The notes: generated by a model not told the origin, from the letters alone. DNA of 64,000 nt from Knoellia sp. S7-12 (GCF_040518285.1 NZ_CP155449.1:3968001-4032000); one strand, 5' to 3'; positions 9,059 to 17,819 are shown, numbered from the stretch's first letter. Numbers and translations: made by a program.

Positions 9059-9082
9059 CACTTGTGATCCAGGTCACAAGTG
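9059..9082. promoter_or_regulatory. Crp/GlxR-type operator TGTGATCCAGGTCACA
   Basis: Nine-bp arms (CACTTGTGA / TCACAAGTG) surround a six-base spacer, giving an exact TGTGA-N6-TCACA core at 9063-9078. This is the consensus for Crp and its actinobacterial homologue GlxR. It sits in the divergent gap between edd (start 8999) and the SDR gene (start 9208), so it could act on either. Confidence 0.8.
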
Positions 9083-9207
9083 TGCTGGCCTTGGCGTTCT
9101 TGGCAACGGCCGTACCGCGATACGGACAAGTAGTGGACCTCTGGAAGAGTCTGGTGCTCCGCGCGAGTGCCACGCCCACACAGACACGACCACGCAGAGA
9201 GGCCCGC

Positions 9208-10029
9208 ATGGCTGAGCAGCAGACCATCGTCATCACCGGAGCCAGCGACGGGATCGGCGCTGCGGCGGCTGGTCAACTCCAGGCGCTTGGTCACCGGGTG
9301 GTCGTGGTCGGTCGATCCGCGGAGAAGACCGCGGCGGTCGCCCAGCCGTTGAGCGCCCCTTCGCATCTGGCCGACTTCGCCGACCTTGACCAGGTCCGCG
9401 CCCTTGCCGCTGAGCTGCTCGCCAGCTATCCGCGCATCGACGTCCTCGCCAACAACGCCGGTGGGCTCTTCGGTCAGGAGACGACGAAGGACGGGTTCGA
9501 CAAGACCTTCCAGGTCAACCACCTGGCCCCCTTCCTGCTCACCCACCTCCTCATGGACCGACTCGTCGCGTCCGACGCCAGGGTGATCCAGACATCCAGC
9601 GCTGCGCACCGGTTGATGGGGCACATCGACCTCGACGACCTCGACAACGCCAAGAGCTGGAGCGCCAACAAGGCCTACGGCGACGGAAAGTTGGCCAACG
9701 TCCTGTTCACCCGCGAGCTGCATCGCCGCTTCCACGAGCAGGGGATCAACGCCGTCGCGTTCCACCCCGGTGTGATCCGCACGAACTTCGCCAATGACAC
9801 ACCCAGCCTCATGCGGCTCGTCTATCGCACGCCGTTGGCGCGACTTCTGACCAGCGTGGAGTCAGGCGGTGGGCGCCTCACCTGGCTGGCCGCCGGGACG
9901 CCCGGTGAGACGTGGGAGCCCGGTCGCTACTACGAGAACAACAAGGTCGCCAAGATCAACCCTCAGGTCAAGGACGCTGCTCTCGCGCAAGGCTTGTGGG
10001 AGCGCAGCGAAGCCCTCCTTGGCCTGTGA
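9208..10029 (+). CDS. Short-chain dehydrogenase/reductase, retinol-dehydrogenase-like
   Basis: A 273-residue SDR. The cofactor motif is TGASDGIGAAAA (TGxxxGxG) at the N-terminus, then NNAGG, the catalytic Ser in TSSAAH, and YGDGK (YxxxK). An extended C-terminus, with NFANDTP after the active site, places it with RDH/WW-domain oxidoreductase-like SDRs. The substrate is unknown. I chose the ATG at 9208; the open frame upstream runs through the intergenic operator. The next gene follows 13 bases later. Confidence 0.88.
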   Translation: MAEQQTIVITGASDGIGAAAAGQLQALGHRVVVVGRSAEKTAAVAQPLSAPSHLADFADLDQVRALAAELLASYPRIDVLANNAGGLFGQETTKDGFDKTFQVNHLAPFLLTHLLMDRLVASDARVIQTSSAAHRLMGHIDLDDLDNAKSWSANKAYGDGKLANVLFTRELHRRFHEQGINAVAFHPGVIRTNFANDTPSLMRLVYRTPLARLLTSVESGGGRLTWLAAGTPGETWEPGRYYENNKVAKINPQVKDAALAQGLWERSEALLGL

Positions 10030-10042
10030 GGAGAGTGGATCC

Positions 10043-10621
10043 ATGGAGGACGACTACACGACGCGGCTGCTGACACCAGAGACGTGGGACGACTTCGCCG
10101 TCCTCGTCGAGGCGAACAACGGTGTGTGGGGCGGCTGCTGGTGCATGGGCTTCCACCCGGAGGGGTTCGGCTCGAGCCCAAGCGTCGGCGGCAACCGGGC
10201 CGCCAAGGAGGCTCACGTGCGAGCCGGGACAGTGCACCAAGTGCTGGTGTATGCCGGCGACCAGTGCGTGGGTTGGTGCCAGTTCGGCAGTCCGGCAGAG
10301 CTCCCCAACATCAAGAACATCAAGGTCTATGAGAAAGAGGCTGTGGACCTGCCGGCCTGGCGGATCGGCTGCATCTTCACCGGGAGCAAGCACCGTGGGC
10401 GCGGTGTCGCTCGAGCTGCAGTGACGGCGGTTCTTCGCGAGATTCGGGCGGCCGGCGGTGGCGTCGTCGAGGCCTACCCGGAGCAGGTCGAGGAACGCGC
10501 GCCGCAGCGCGGGGCGTATCTCCACACCGGCCCGGAGAGCCTGTTCGAGGAGTTCGGGTTCGAGCGCGACCGCAAGATCGCCAAGTGGCGCTGGGTCATG
10601 CGCCTCGCCGTCACGCCCTGA
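10043..10621 (+). CDS. GNAT-fold N-acetyltransferase
   Basis: A 192-residue protein. The pattern GGCWCMGFHP in the N-terminal third, then VGWCQFGSP, and the CoA-binding segment FTGSKHRGRGVARAAVTAVL match a family of small GNAT acetyltransferases common in actinomycetes. The substrate is unknown. The ATG at 10043 is preceded by GAGGAGAG at 10028-10035, which overlaps the SDR stop, so the two genes are probably cotranscribed. Confidence 0.8.
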   Translation: MEDDYTTRLLTPETWDDFAVLVEANNGVWGGCWCMGFHPEGFGSSPSVGGNRAAKEAHVRAGTVHQVLVYAGDQCVGWCQFGSPAELPNIKNIKVYEKEAVDLPAWRIGCIFTGSKHRGRGVARAAVTAVLREIRAAGGGVVEAYPEQVEERAPQRGAYLHTGPESLFEEFGFERDRKIAKWRWVMRLAVTP

Positions 10622-10633
10622 GCGTGGGGTGAG

Positions 10634-10669
10634 ATTCCGGTATGCCGTGCGGGCACGGCATACCGGAAT
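10634..10669. terminator. 17-bp perfect hairpin between convergent genes
   Basis: Arms 10634-10650 and 10653-10669 pair perfectly with a two-base loop. Each arm contains the octamer GTATGCCG/CGGCATAC (10640 and 10656). It lies between the GNAT gene and the convergent permease, whose stop codon begins four bases further on. Confidence 0.75.
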
Positions 10670-10672
10670 GTC

Positions 10673-12031
10673 TCACTTGTCCTGCAGTTCCTCGGCGTCC
10701 TCGGCCTGCGTGCCCTCGCGCTTGCGAGCGTGGCGCGCAATGAAGAAGAGGATCGATCCCACGACCATGTAGGACAGGGCGATGAGCCAGGTCTGCATGC
10801 TCTGCTGCGTGAGCAGCGCGATGCTGGCTACGAGGGCCACGATCGAGACGATCCTCGGGGCCGTGAAGTGCTTGTGCTCGACCTTGTCCTTCTTGAGGAC
10901 GAGGACCGAGATGTTGGCCGAGATGAACACGAGCACCAGCAGCAGGACCGTCGTGTCGGCCAGCAGGTTCACGTCGCCGACGAAGCTCATCGCCATCGTC
11001 ACGGCGCCGATGACGAGGATCGAGACCCACGGCGTGCGACGGGTGGGAGCCACGCGGCCGAAGATCTCCGGCAGCAGGCCCGCCTCGGCCAGGCCATAGG
11101 TTGCGCGGCTGGCCATGACCATGAAGAGCAGGGCGCCGTTGCCGATGGCGATGAGGGCGATGGCCCCGAACAGCCACGACGGGAACGCCAGCTCGGAGGC
11201 CGTGATGACCGAGAGGAGCGGTGCGTCGGAGCCGGCCAGCTCTGGGGTCGGCACCACTCCGGCAGCGCCCAGGGCGATGAGCAGGTAGATGACGCCAGCG
11301 GTGAGCAGCGCTCCGAAGAGGGCACGTGGGTAGGCGCGGCTGGGGTCCTTGACCTCCTCGGCCATGTTGGCTGCGGCCTCGAAGCCGAGGAACGAGAAGA
11401 ACGCGGTGATGGTCGCCGCGAAGGCGCCCGTTATCGGGTTGATGCCCTCGGCGAAGGTCGTCACCCGGCTGATGTCACCGTCGCCTCTCCCGAGCACGAT
11501 CGCCGCGACGATGATGATGATGATGAGCCCGGTGGCCTCGATGACCGTCGCGCCCACGTTGGCCATGAGGGACTCGCGCACGCCCCGAAGGTTGATCGCG
11601 ACCAGCAGCGCGATAAAGACGAGCGTCACCGGCACCTTCGGCAGGTCGATGAGTGCCCCGAGGTACTCACCGGAGAAGGCGTTCGCGAGCGCGGCCGACG
11701 TCGTGATCCCCGAGGAGAGCATGAGGAAGCCGATGAGGAAGGTGACGTAGGGCTTGTTGAACGCCCGCTCCGCGTAGCGCGCGGCGCCACCCGCGTGGGG
11801 GTACTTGGTGATCAGCTCGGCATAGGTGCCGGCGGTGAGAAGGGCCAGCACCAGCGCGAAGATCAACGGCAGCCAGATGGCGCCCCCGACATCCTTGGCC
11901 ATGCCGCCGACCAACGTGTAGATGCCGGCACCGAGGGTGTCACCGACGATGAAGAAGAAGAGCAGCATCGGTGTGATGCCGCGCTTGAGCTTGGTGTCCG
12001 TCTCGCCTGTGTCCGACAGTGTTTGGGCCAT
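10673..12031 (-). CDS. APC-family amino acid permease
   Basis: A 452-residue polytopic protein with about 12 hydrophobic segments. Helix 1 carries the APC substrate-binding loop GDTLGAGIYTLVGG, and later FFSFLGFEAAANMAEEVKDPSRAYPRAL matches the conserved APC region around TM6-TM7. It is probably an H+-coupled amino-acid uptake system of the inner membrane; the substrate cannot be read from sequence. The frame extends to 12046, but MAQTLSD at 12031 is the more natural start. It is transcribed alone, divergently from the rnj unit. Confidence 0.88.
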   Translation of the reverse strand: MAQTLSDTGETDTKLKRGITPMLLFFFIVGDTLGAGIYTLVGGMAKDVGGAIWLPLIFALVLALLTAGTYAELITKYPHAGGAARYAERAFNKPYVTFLIGFLMLSSGITTSAALANAFSGEYLGALIDLPKVPVTLVFIALLVAINLRGVRESLMANVGATVIEATGLIIIIIVAAIVLGRGDGDISRVTTFAEGINPITGAFAATITAFFSFLGFEAAANMAEEVKDPSRAYPRALFGALLTAGVIYLLIALGAAGVVPTPELAGSDAPLLSVITASELAFPSWLFGAIALIAIGNGALLFMVMASRATYGLAEAGLLPEIFGRVAPTRRTPWVSILVIGAVTMAMSFVGDVNLLADTTVLLLVLVFISANISVLVLKKDKVEHKHFTAPRIVSIVALVASIALLTQQSMQTWLIALSYMVVGSILFFIARHARKREGTQAEDAEELQDK

Positions 12032-12231
12032 AGGGAAGGGTGGCACGACTCGCGCTCTGACGCGACCTCAACGCGCGGGGTTTTTTCACGCGGGATGGTG
12101 GGGCCTTCGAGTTGGAGCCGCGCTGTTGGCTGAGCCCGTGCCAGGTGGTGGGCCCGGCCCATCCAATGCGCTGTCCGGGGTCTGGGAGACTGTTGCCCCG
12201 GCGTACCGGTGAGGCGAAAGGAGCAGGCCCG

Positions 12232-12453
12232 TTGAGCACTCTCGGGCAACTCCTTGTGGTTGATCGCGGACAAGCTCCGCGGGGCCACAAGCCGCACCAC
12301 TACGGCGTCGGTGTCGAGGTCGTCGTCGCCATGGTCATGGCGGCCCGCCTCGTCGCTCACTTCATCCCTTACGGAGCACACATGAACTTCTTGCAGGAAC
12401 CCCGCCCAGTGTCAGCACCCAACACCCAGCGTTCGGCGGGTGTGCGGCGATGA
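12232..12453 (+). CDS. Small ORF translationally coupled to RNase J (73 aa)
   Basis: A TTG at 12232 lies eight bases after AAAGGAG, the strongest ribosome site in this stretch, and opens a 73-codon frame whose TGA overlaps the rnj ATG (ATGA at 12450-12453). The peptide (STLGQLLVVDRGQ at the N-terminus, HMNFLQEPRP later) resembles nothing I recognise. In many actinomycetes dapA sits directly upstream of rnj; here it does not. This may be a leader peptide or a true small protein. The coupling geometry is what supports it. Confidence 0.45.
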   Translation: MSTLGQLLVVDRGQAPRGHKPHHYGVGVEVVVAMVMAARLVAHFIPYGAHMNFLQEPRPVSAPNTQRSAGVRR

Positions 12454-14147
12454 GTCGGAGGTCAACGCGCAGCAAGCGCACCGGCGCATTGCCTGCTCTG
12501 CCGCCACACGGCCTGCGGGTGGTCCCGCTGGGTGGACTCGGCGAGATCGGGCGCAACATGACCGTCTTCGAGCACGCGGGTCGCCTGCTCATCGTCGACT
12601 GCGGGGTGCTCTTCCCCGACGAGCACCAGCCCGGGGTCGACGTCATCATCCCGGACTTCACCTGGATCAGGGACCGCCTCGACAAGATCGACGCGATCGT
12701 GCTCACCCACGGACATGAGGACCACATCGGCGGGGTTCCCTACCTGCTGCGTGAGCGTCCCGACATCCCCCTGGTCGGCTCACGCCTCACCTTGGCCCTG
12801 ATCGAGGCCAAGTTGGTTGAGCACCGGATCAAGCCTCGAACCATCGAGGTTGCCGAGGGTGACCGCCGCACCTTCGGCTCCTTCGACTGCGAGTTCATCG
12901 CCGTCAACCACTCCATCCCCGATGGACTTGCCGTCGCCATCCGCACCAAGGCCGGCATCGTGCTGCACACCGGCGACTTCAAGATGGACCAGTTCCCGCT
13001 CGACGGCCGGGTCACCGACCTGCGCGCCTTCGCGCGGCTGGGCGAGGAAGGCGTCGACCTGTTCCTGGTGGACTCCACCAACGCCGAGGTGCCCGGGTTC
13101 ACCGTGTCCGAGGGTGAGCTAGCCCCCGCGATCGACACCGTGTTCCGCACGACCAAGGGCCGGGTCATCGTCTCGAGCTTCGCCAGTCACGTGCACCGCA
13201 TCCAGCAGATCCTCGACACGGCCCACCGGCACAAGCGCAAGGTCGCCTTCGTCGGACGGTCCATGGTGCGCAACATGGGCATCGCCCGCGAGCTGGGCTA
13301 CCTCACCATCCCCGACGGCCTCGTCGTCAAGGACATGAAGGCCCTCGACCGGCTGCGCCCGGACCAACAGACGATCATCGCGACCGGGTCCCAGGGCGAG
13401 CCCATGGCGGCACTGGCCCGCATGGCCAACCGCGACCACCCCGTGGAGATCACCCCCGGTGACACCGTCCTCATGGCCAGTTCCCTGATCCCCGGCAACG
13501 AGAACGCCATCTATCGGGTCATCAACGAGCTCACCCGTTGGGGCGCCAACGTGGTCCACAAGGGCAACGCCAAGGTGCACGTGTCCGGTCACGCCAGCGC
13601 CGGCGAACTGGCCTACTGCTACAACATCATCGAGCCGACCAACGTGCTCCCCGTCCACGGCGAGTGGCGCCACCTGCGCGCCAACGCCGACATCGCCATC
13701 CGCACGGGAATCGACGCGGACCGGGTGCTCATCGCGCAGGACGGCAGCGTCATCGACCTCATCGACGGTCGCGCAAAGATCACCGGCAACGTCCCCGCCG
13801 GCCTGATCTATGTCGACGCGATGACTGTCGGTGGCGCCACCGAGGAGACGCTCCACGTGCGGCGCACCCTCGCCGAGGAGGGCGTCGTGACCATCGTGTG
13901 CATCGTCGACCCGGACACCGGCGCCCTGACCGACGGCCCCGACTACCTCGCCCACGGCTTCCCGCCGGAGGTCATGGACTTCTCGGGGGCCACACCCCTG
14001 ATCCAGAAGGCCCTCACCAAGGCGGCGACGGACGGCATCGAGGACCTGGAGCAGATCGAGGAGCTGGTCCGTCGGGCCGCTTCCACCTGGGCCCACCGAG
14101 CGCATCGCCGAAGCCCACTGATCATCCCGGTGGTTGTCGACGCCTGA
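12450..14147 (+). CDS. rnj: Ribonuclease J
   Basis: A 565-residue metallo-beta-lactamase/beta-CASP ribonuclease with 5'-3' exo- and endonuclease activity in mRNA turnover and rRNA maturation. Seen: PLGGLGEIGRNM at the start of the fold, the zinc motif LTHGHEDHIGG near residue 90, LHTGDFKMD, the beta-CASP motif FASHVHRIQQ, GSQGEPMAAL and VSGHASAGEL. The length is typical. The start is set by the ATGA overlap with the small upstream ORF. A 25-bp perfect hairpin follows the gene. Confidence 0.97.
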   Translation: MSRRSTRSKRTGALPALPPHGLRVVPLGGLGEIGRNMTVFEHAGRLLIVDCGVLFPDEHQPGVDVIIPDFTWIRDRLDKIDAIVLTHGHEDHIGGVPYLLRERPDIPLVGSRLTLALIEAKLVEHRIKPRTIEVAEGDRRTFGSFDCEFIAVNHSIPDGLAVAIRTKAGIVLHTGDFKMDQFPLDGRVTDLRAFARLGEEGVDLFLVDSTNAEVPGFTVSEGELAPAIDTVFRTTKGRVIVSSFASHVHRIQQILDTAHRHKRKVAFVGRSMVRNMGIARELGYLTIPDGLVVKDMKALDRLRPDQQTIIATGSQGEPMAALARMANRDHPVEITPGDTVLMASSLIPGNENAIYRVINELTRWGANVVHKGNAKVHVSGHASAGELAYCYNIIEPTNVLPVHGEWRHLRANADIAIRTGIDADRVLIAQDGSVIDLIDGRAKITGNVPAGLIYVDAMTVGGATEETLHVRRTLAEEGVVTIVCIVDPDTGALTDGPDYLAHGFPPEVMDFSGATPLIQKALTKAATDGIEDLEQIEELVRRAASTWAHRAHRRSPLIIPVVVDA

Positions 14148-14230
14148 TTCCGAGGCCGCCCACCCGGGACGATTCAGGACGGGTCAGCACGGCTGAGGGC
14201 GGCTCAGGACGAGCGTGGGCGGTGGAACGC

Positions 14231-14285
14231 GAGAACCTCCGGGTGGGGTGTGGACTTCGAGTCCACACCCCACCCGGAGGTTCTC
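14231..14285. terminator. 25-bp perfect terminator hairpin
   Basis: Arms 14231-14255 and 14261-14285 are exactly complementary, with the loop TTCGA. It lies between rnj and the convergent peptidase gene and could end transcription from both sides. It is the most stable hairpin I see in the window. Confidence 0.85.
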
Positions 14286-14351
14286 ACCTGCCAGGGGTCA
14301 GATCACTGTGTCGCACGATCTCGACCAACGTGGCTGGGCATCACAGCTGGG

Positions 14352-14873
14352 TCAGGGCCACAGGTTGGGGTTCTTGTCCGACCCATAACCGCCATAGCGG
14401 GGGCGTCGCTCCAGGTGCAGGTGTGGGCCAGTGGTGTTCCCGGTGTTGCCCGAGTAGCCGATCAGCTGGTTGGTCGCGACCCGCTGACCATCGCTCACCA
14501 CTCTCCTCGACAGGTGGCAGTAGCCCCAGTCCGAGCCGTCCACGTTGTCGTTGATCAGAATCATGGTGCCGTAGGCGGAACCCCAGCTCGCCCGACCGGT
14601 GCGGCAATCGCCACCGATGGTCGCGTAGACCGGAGTGCCGGTGGGGCATCCGATGTCGACTCCGGTGTGGTACCCGGCCGACCAGTTGCCGGGAATCCTC
14701 CACGCGGCCGTGATCGGGTGTGCGGTTGGGTTCCTCACGGGCCGCACGTATGACGCGGCCTGAGCTGCTGGCGCTGCGACGATGCCACCGATGGCAAGTC
14801 CGGCGACCGTTGCGCCCCCGCTGAGGATGATCCGTCGACTGGGCATGCTCGACGATTCCTGATGGTCTGTCAT
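14352..14873 (-). CDS. Secreted M23 family metallopeptidase with Tat-like signal
   Basis: A 173-residue protein. The N-terminus has SRRIILSGGATVAGLAIG then AAPAAQAA, a twin-arginine-type signal with an Ala-x-Ala cleavage site. The mature part is a minimal LytM/peptidase M23 domain: zinc ligands in YHTGVDIGCPTGTPVYA (H..D) and GPHLHLE (HxH), which would hydrolyse peptidoglycan peptide bridges outside the cell. The ATG at 14873 follows GGGAG; the longer frame to 14963 lacks a signal-like start. No wall-binding domain is visible. Confidence 0.85.
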   Translation of the reverse strand: MTDHQESSSMPSRRIILSGGATVAGLAIGGIVAAPAAQAASYVRPVRNPTAHPITAAWRIPGNWSAGYHTGVDIGCPTGTPVYATIGGDCRTGRASWGSAYGTMILINDNVDGSDWGYCHLSRRVVSDGQRVATNQLIGYSGNTGNTTGPHLHLERRPRYGGYGSDKNPNLWP

Positions 14874-15349
14874 GACAGTTCTCCCGAGTCTGTGAGTGAT
14901 CGGGGTTGAGGAACATGAACAACGCCCATGCCCATCAACCCGCGCTCGCTTTGTCTTGGTCACTTCATGCAGCTACCAACCTGCACGTCACAGACCGTCG
15001 CAAACCCCACTGCGAAACCACTGCGAAACCGCTGCGGGAGGATGATGAGCCCCTAGCTCTCGACGAACACCCCCACTCATGTCGTCCGAGACCACCTGCT
15101 CACGCTGGGCGCGATGGTTCTCTTCTGCGCGATCGTCCCACTTCTCAGACACTGACCTAACCAGGTGAGACCGGCGTAATCGGTTCTGGCCAAAGCGGAT
15201 TGACTGCCCTCAGAGTTCCGCCGTGACCGCGTACAGGCCCGGGTCCGACGTTCCGACCGACTCCTGACGCACGCCTTCGGTCGAAACGCTATGGGACATT
15301 ATGGAACGTTTGAGTTCCATATGGAACTGAAACGTGCCACCATGATCAC
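14874..15349. promoter_or_regulatory. Intergenic region with palindromic operator at 15313-15328
   Basis: There is no convincing gene in these 476 bases. Just before the gene at 15350 lies a perfect 16-bp palindrome with the core GTTCCATATGGAAC (15314-15327) and an extra ATGGAAC half-site at 15301, which can pair alternatively with GTTCCAT. This locally AT-richer block is a likely promoter/operator. The downstream gene begins with a winged-helix-like domain, so autorepression is the simplest reading. Confidence 0.6.
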
Positions 15350-15994
15350 ATGGATTTGTCCCACCCGCTGAGCAGCATCGCCCCCTCCTTGGAGGCGGAG
15401 GCGCTGACTGTGCTTGCTCGGACGGCCACTCCACTCACGGGACGACGCGTTGCCGAACTGGCACGTCGCGGTAGTCACGTACGCCTGTCGAATGCTCTCG
15501 ACCGCTTGGCGCAGCAAGGTCTCGTCGAGGTCGAGCCTGCTGGCCGGGCCAAGCTGTATCGCCTCAACCGCGAGCACCTGCTCGTGCCAGCGATCACTGC
15601 TGCTCTGGATGCGACCATCGAACTGCGGGCGCGCCTTGGCGAACACATAAGTGGCTGGAGAGTGCAGGCCGTCCACGCCTCCCTCTACGGGTCGATGGCA
15701 AGGGGCGAAGCTGGTCCCGAATCGGACATCGACGTCCTCGTCGTCCGATCCTCACGCCTAAGCCTCAAGGATGCGGAGACCTGGAGCGGGCAGTTGACGC
15801 ACCTCGAGTCCGACGTCTGGCGTTGGTCCGGCAACACCCTGTCCTGGTTCGAAACCACCATCGCCGATCTCAAACGCAGCGCGGCCGCCAACGAACCCAT
15901 CTTTGCGTCCTGGCGCGAAGACTCCATCCATCTGGCAGGAGAGCCGCTGACCCCCATGCTCCGCCGCCTCAACGTCCAGGCAGGCAGCCGATGA
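15350..15994 (+). CDS. HTH-nucleotidyltransferase (MNT) protein, probable antitoxin
   Basis: A 214-residue fusion. Residues 1-85 look like a winged helix: LTGRRVAELARRGSHVRLSN, then LDRLAQQGLVEVEPAGRAKLY. Residues 105-200 form a minimal nucleotidyltransferase whose signature GS-x10-DxD is exact (Gly114-Ser115, Asp126, Asp128). MNT proteins paired with HEPN proteins act as type VII antitoxins by AMPylating or otherwise inactivating the toxin. The next gene overlaps by ATGA and is HEPN-like. There is no clear ribosome site before the ATG. The palindrome at 15313-15328 is a plausible self-operator. Confidence 0.8.
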   Translation: MDLSHPLSSIAPSLEAEALTVLARTATPLTGRRVAELARRGSHVRLSNALDRLAQQGLVEVEPAGRAKLYRLNREHLLVPAITAALDATIELRARLGEHISGWRVQAVHASLYGSMARGEAGPESDIDVLVVRSSRLSLKDAETWSGQLTHLESDVWRWSGNTLSWFETTIADLKRSAAANEPIFASWREDSIHLAGEPLTPMLRRLNVQAGSR

Positions 15995-16392
15995 CACCGG
16001 TGCGTTCACGACCTGGCGATCGGGGACAAGCTCGCGCGCGCCGGATCATCGCGGCCCGATACTTCGAGGTCGCCGACCTGGCCTCGAGCGAAGAGGGACC
16101 CGGCGCCAACAACGTCGTCGTCGGCATTGCGGTCCTGGCTGGGATCGCAGCATCTGACGCGATCTGCCTGTCCGCCACCGGCTCTCGCTACGCAGGCGAA
16201 GACCACGCCGAGGCGGCACGAGTGCTCGGCCGCGTGGACAAAGGGCTCGGCAACGAGCTCAGCAAGCTCGTGCGACTCAAGCCGAGCGCCCACTACGGCT
16301 CAACCTTCATCTCCGACAGCGACCGGGTGCGTGCCTTGCGAGCAGCGGCCACGCTCGTGGAAGCCGCGACGAATCGCACCCTGTCGAACTAG
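15991..16392 (+). CDS. HEPN-like small helical protein, probable toxin partner
   Basis: A 133-residue mostly helical protein beginning MTPVRSRPGDRGQARARRII. Its start codon overlaps the MNT gene stop (ATGA). It contains R66-YAGED-H72, which fits the RX4-6H catalytic motif of HEPN ribonucleases, in a helix followed by EAARVLGR. A conserved SAHYG lies near residue 98. The Tyr that is AMPylated in classic HepT follows the His (RX4HXY); here the Tyr directly follows the Arg, so the mechanism may differ. The HEPN assignment is inferred from motif and context. Confidence 0.6.
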   Translation: MTPVRSRPGDRGQARARRIIAARYFEVADLASSEEGPGANNVVVGIAVLAGIAASDAICLSATGSRYAGEDHAEAARVLGRVDKGLGNELSKLVRLKPSAHYGSTFISDSDRVRALRAAATLVEAATNRTLSN

Positions 16393-17137
16393 GCTCGCGA
16401 ACGCTATGAGGACCGAACACGAGAAGCCTCGTCCACGCCGACGCCGTACAGGAGACGTGACGCTTGCCCCAGTCGTTTGGCCGCGCTCGATCTGAACGCG
16501 ACCAAACGACCTGTCAGGCTGCCGGGATCAGAACGAAGCCACGGCGCTTGGACTCCTGAAGATCATCTCGTAGCTGTCGCTCAACGCGATCCGCCATATC
16601 GGGCGGTGCGACGCAACGGCATGGAGCGGATCCGCCGCTTCCATAGCCCGTGGGCTGCCCATCAGCGCACCGCAGCTCGGGAGGCACTCCGCGCCCGATT
16701 GCGACGCACAGGACATGTTCGCATTGCGAACCGACCAGCTTCACTCGACATCGATGGGGCATAGGGCCCCCTTCCCGCCACCTAGGTGAAGATCATGAGG
16801 TCGTAGACTCGCTCATGCACAACTGAGGGAGCGGCTAGGGACCTCTGTCGGGGCGGGCGCTACAACGCCCGCCCCGATCCCAGTCCCGACGCGGTTGCGC
16901 CGAGCACATTTGGCAGTGGCATGGGTGCCACCCAAGTCTCTTCGCTGATGCAGTTGTCCTGCGTTGGCACCGGTCCGACTGATTTAGATGTCGAGATGCA
17001 GCGAAGGTTGCATGCCGCTACGCGGGGCACCTTGCACGATCGAGGTCCTGACCAGACATCGTGCAATCCATCGCGCGGATCGCCGGCATGATCGGATGTT
17101 GGTCGCAGCTAGAAACGGACGACTTGGCGTGCGGGTT
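16393..17137. other. Non-coding stretch with two hairpins
   Basis: I see no convincing gene in these 745 bases; short frames on both strands lack ribosome sites and family resemblance. Two inverted repeats stand out: a 12-bp GC-rich stem (16848-16859 with 16866-16877, loop CTACAA) and a 9-bp stem TTGCACGAT/ATCGTGCAA (17032-17040 with 17058-17066). The first is terminator-like. This may be decayed DNA of the accessory region. Confidence 0.5.
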
Positions 17138-17626
17138 CTACTCGCGGGTGTATCCGTAGCCTGCTCGATACGGTCCGGTTCGATTTCGTGAGCGCGAACG
17201 ACTGCCTAGCTTCCAGAGTCGAGCACCCACTCGCGCGAGGCCGACGAGGAGCACGAGGGCGCAGGGTATGAAGACCAGCAGGTTGGTTCTGAAAGGGTCG
17301 TGTCCCGCTGTGTATACCTGCGTCATCCCTGAGTCGCCGGGGGGCAGGTACGTGACTGCGAATACCGCGCCGAGGACGTGGGGTGCGTCTCCGTTGACCT
17401 CCTGTTGCGTCGCGACAACCTGCCCCGCCTCGTCGGACACATCTACAACGATGTGCGTGCCTCCGCGTAGCGGCTCAACGGCAACCACGATTGCGTTCCC
17501 GGGCAGCCCAGAGCCGTTGTGATGCTTCCAGTCTCCGGGCAGTTGGCTGCCCATCAGGACCACGATAGGAAGCAGCAGAAGAACGGCGACTACGTCCCAG
17601 ATCTGGGACAGACCAGGGCGGGGCAA
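17138..17626 (-). CDS. Predicted two-helix membrane protein
   Basis: About 162 residues. One hydrophobic helix near the N-terminus (VVAVLLLLPIVVLMG), a roughly 85-residue extracytoplasmic domain containing GTHIVVDVSDEAGQVVATQQ, a second helix (NLLVFIPCALVLLVGLARVG), and a basic Arg/Ser-rich tail. This resembles DUF3592-like actinobacterial membrane proteins in layout only. A TTG at 17626 has GAGGAG six bases upstream and is my preferred start; the ATG at 17656 would add ten residues but has no spaced ribosome site. Function unknown. Confidence 0.6.
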   Translation of the reverse strand: MPRPGLSQIWDVVAVLLLLPIVVLMGSQLPGDWKHHNGSGLPGNAIVVAVEPLRGGTHIVVDVSDEAGQVVATQQEVNGDAPHVLGAVFAVTYLPPGDSGMTQVYTAGHDPFRTNLLVFIPCALVLLVGLARVGARLWKLGSRSRSRNRTGPYRAGYGYTRE

Positions 17627-17819
17627 TAGGTGCTCCTCAATCGATGACTTGACCATCCTGCTACAAGCCCAGCGCCTGCTACTCCCCAACCGTGTGACCG
17701 CGCGATCATCGGCAGATCCGTCCAGGCGGTCGCACTTGCGCTGCGGACGTTGAGTTAGCGGACGTCCGTGGAGAGGACACTGGTACTGAATCGCCACCCA
17801 CCCACGGACAGGATTCTCC

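Noticed and set aside
12060-12090. T-run (GGGGTTTTTTC) as a rho-independent terminator
   Set aside because: No adjacent stable stem precedes it on either strand, and it lies at the start, not the end, of the permease gene.
16477-16764. Short overlapping frames on both strands after the HEPN-like gene
   Set aside because: No ribosome site, no recognisable motif, and irregular codon composition; treated as non-coding.
16860-17191. Frames at 16860-17066 (minus) and 16988-17191 (plus)
   Set aside because: They span hairpins, lack ribosome sites and resemble nothing known.
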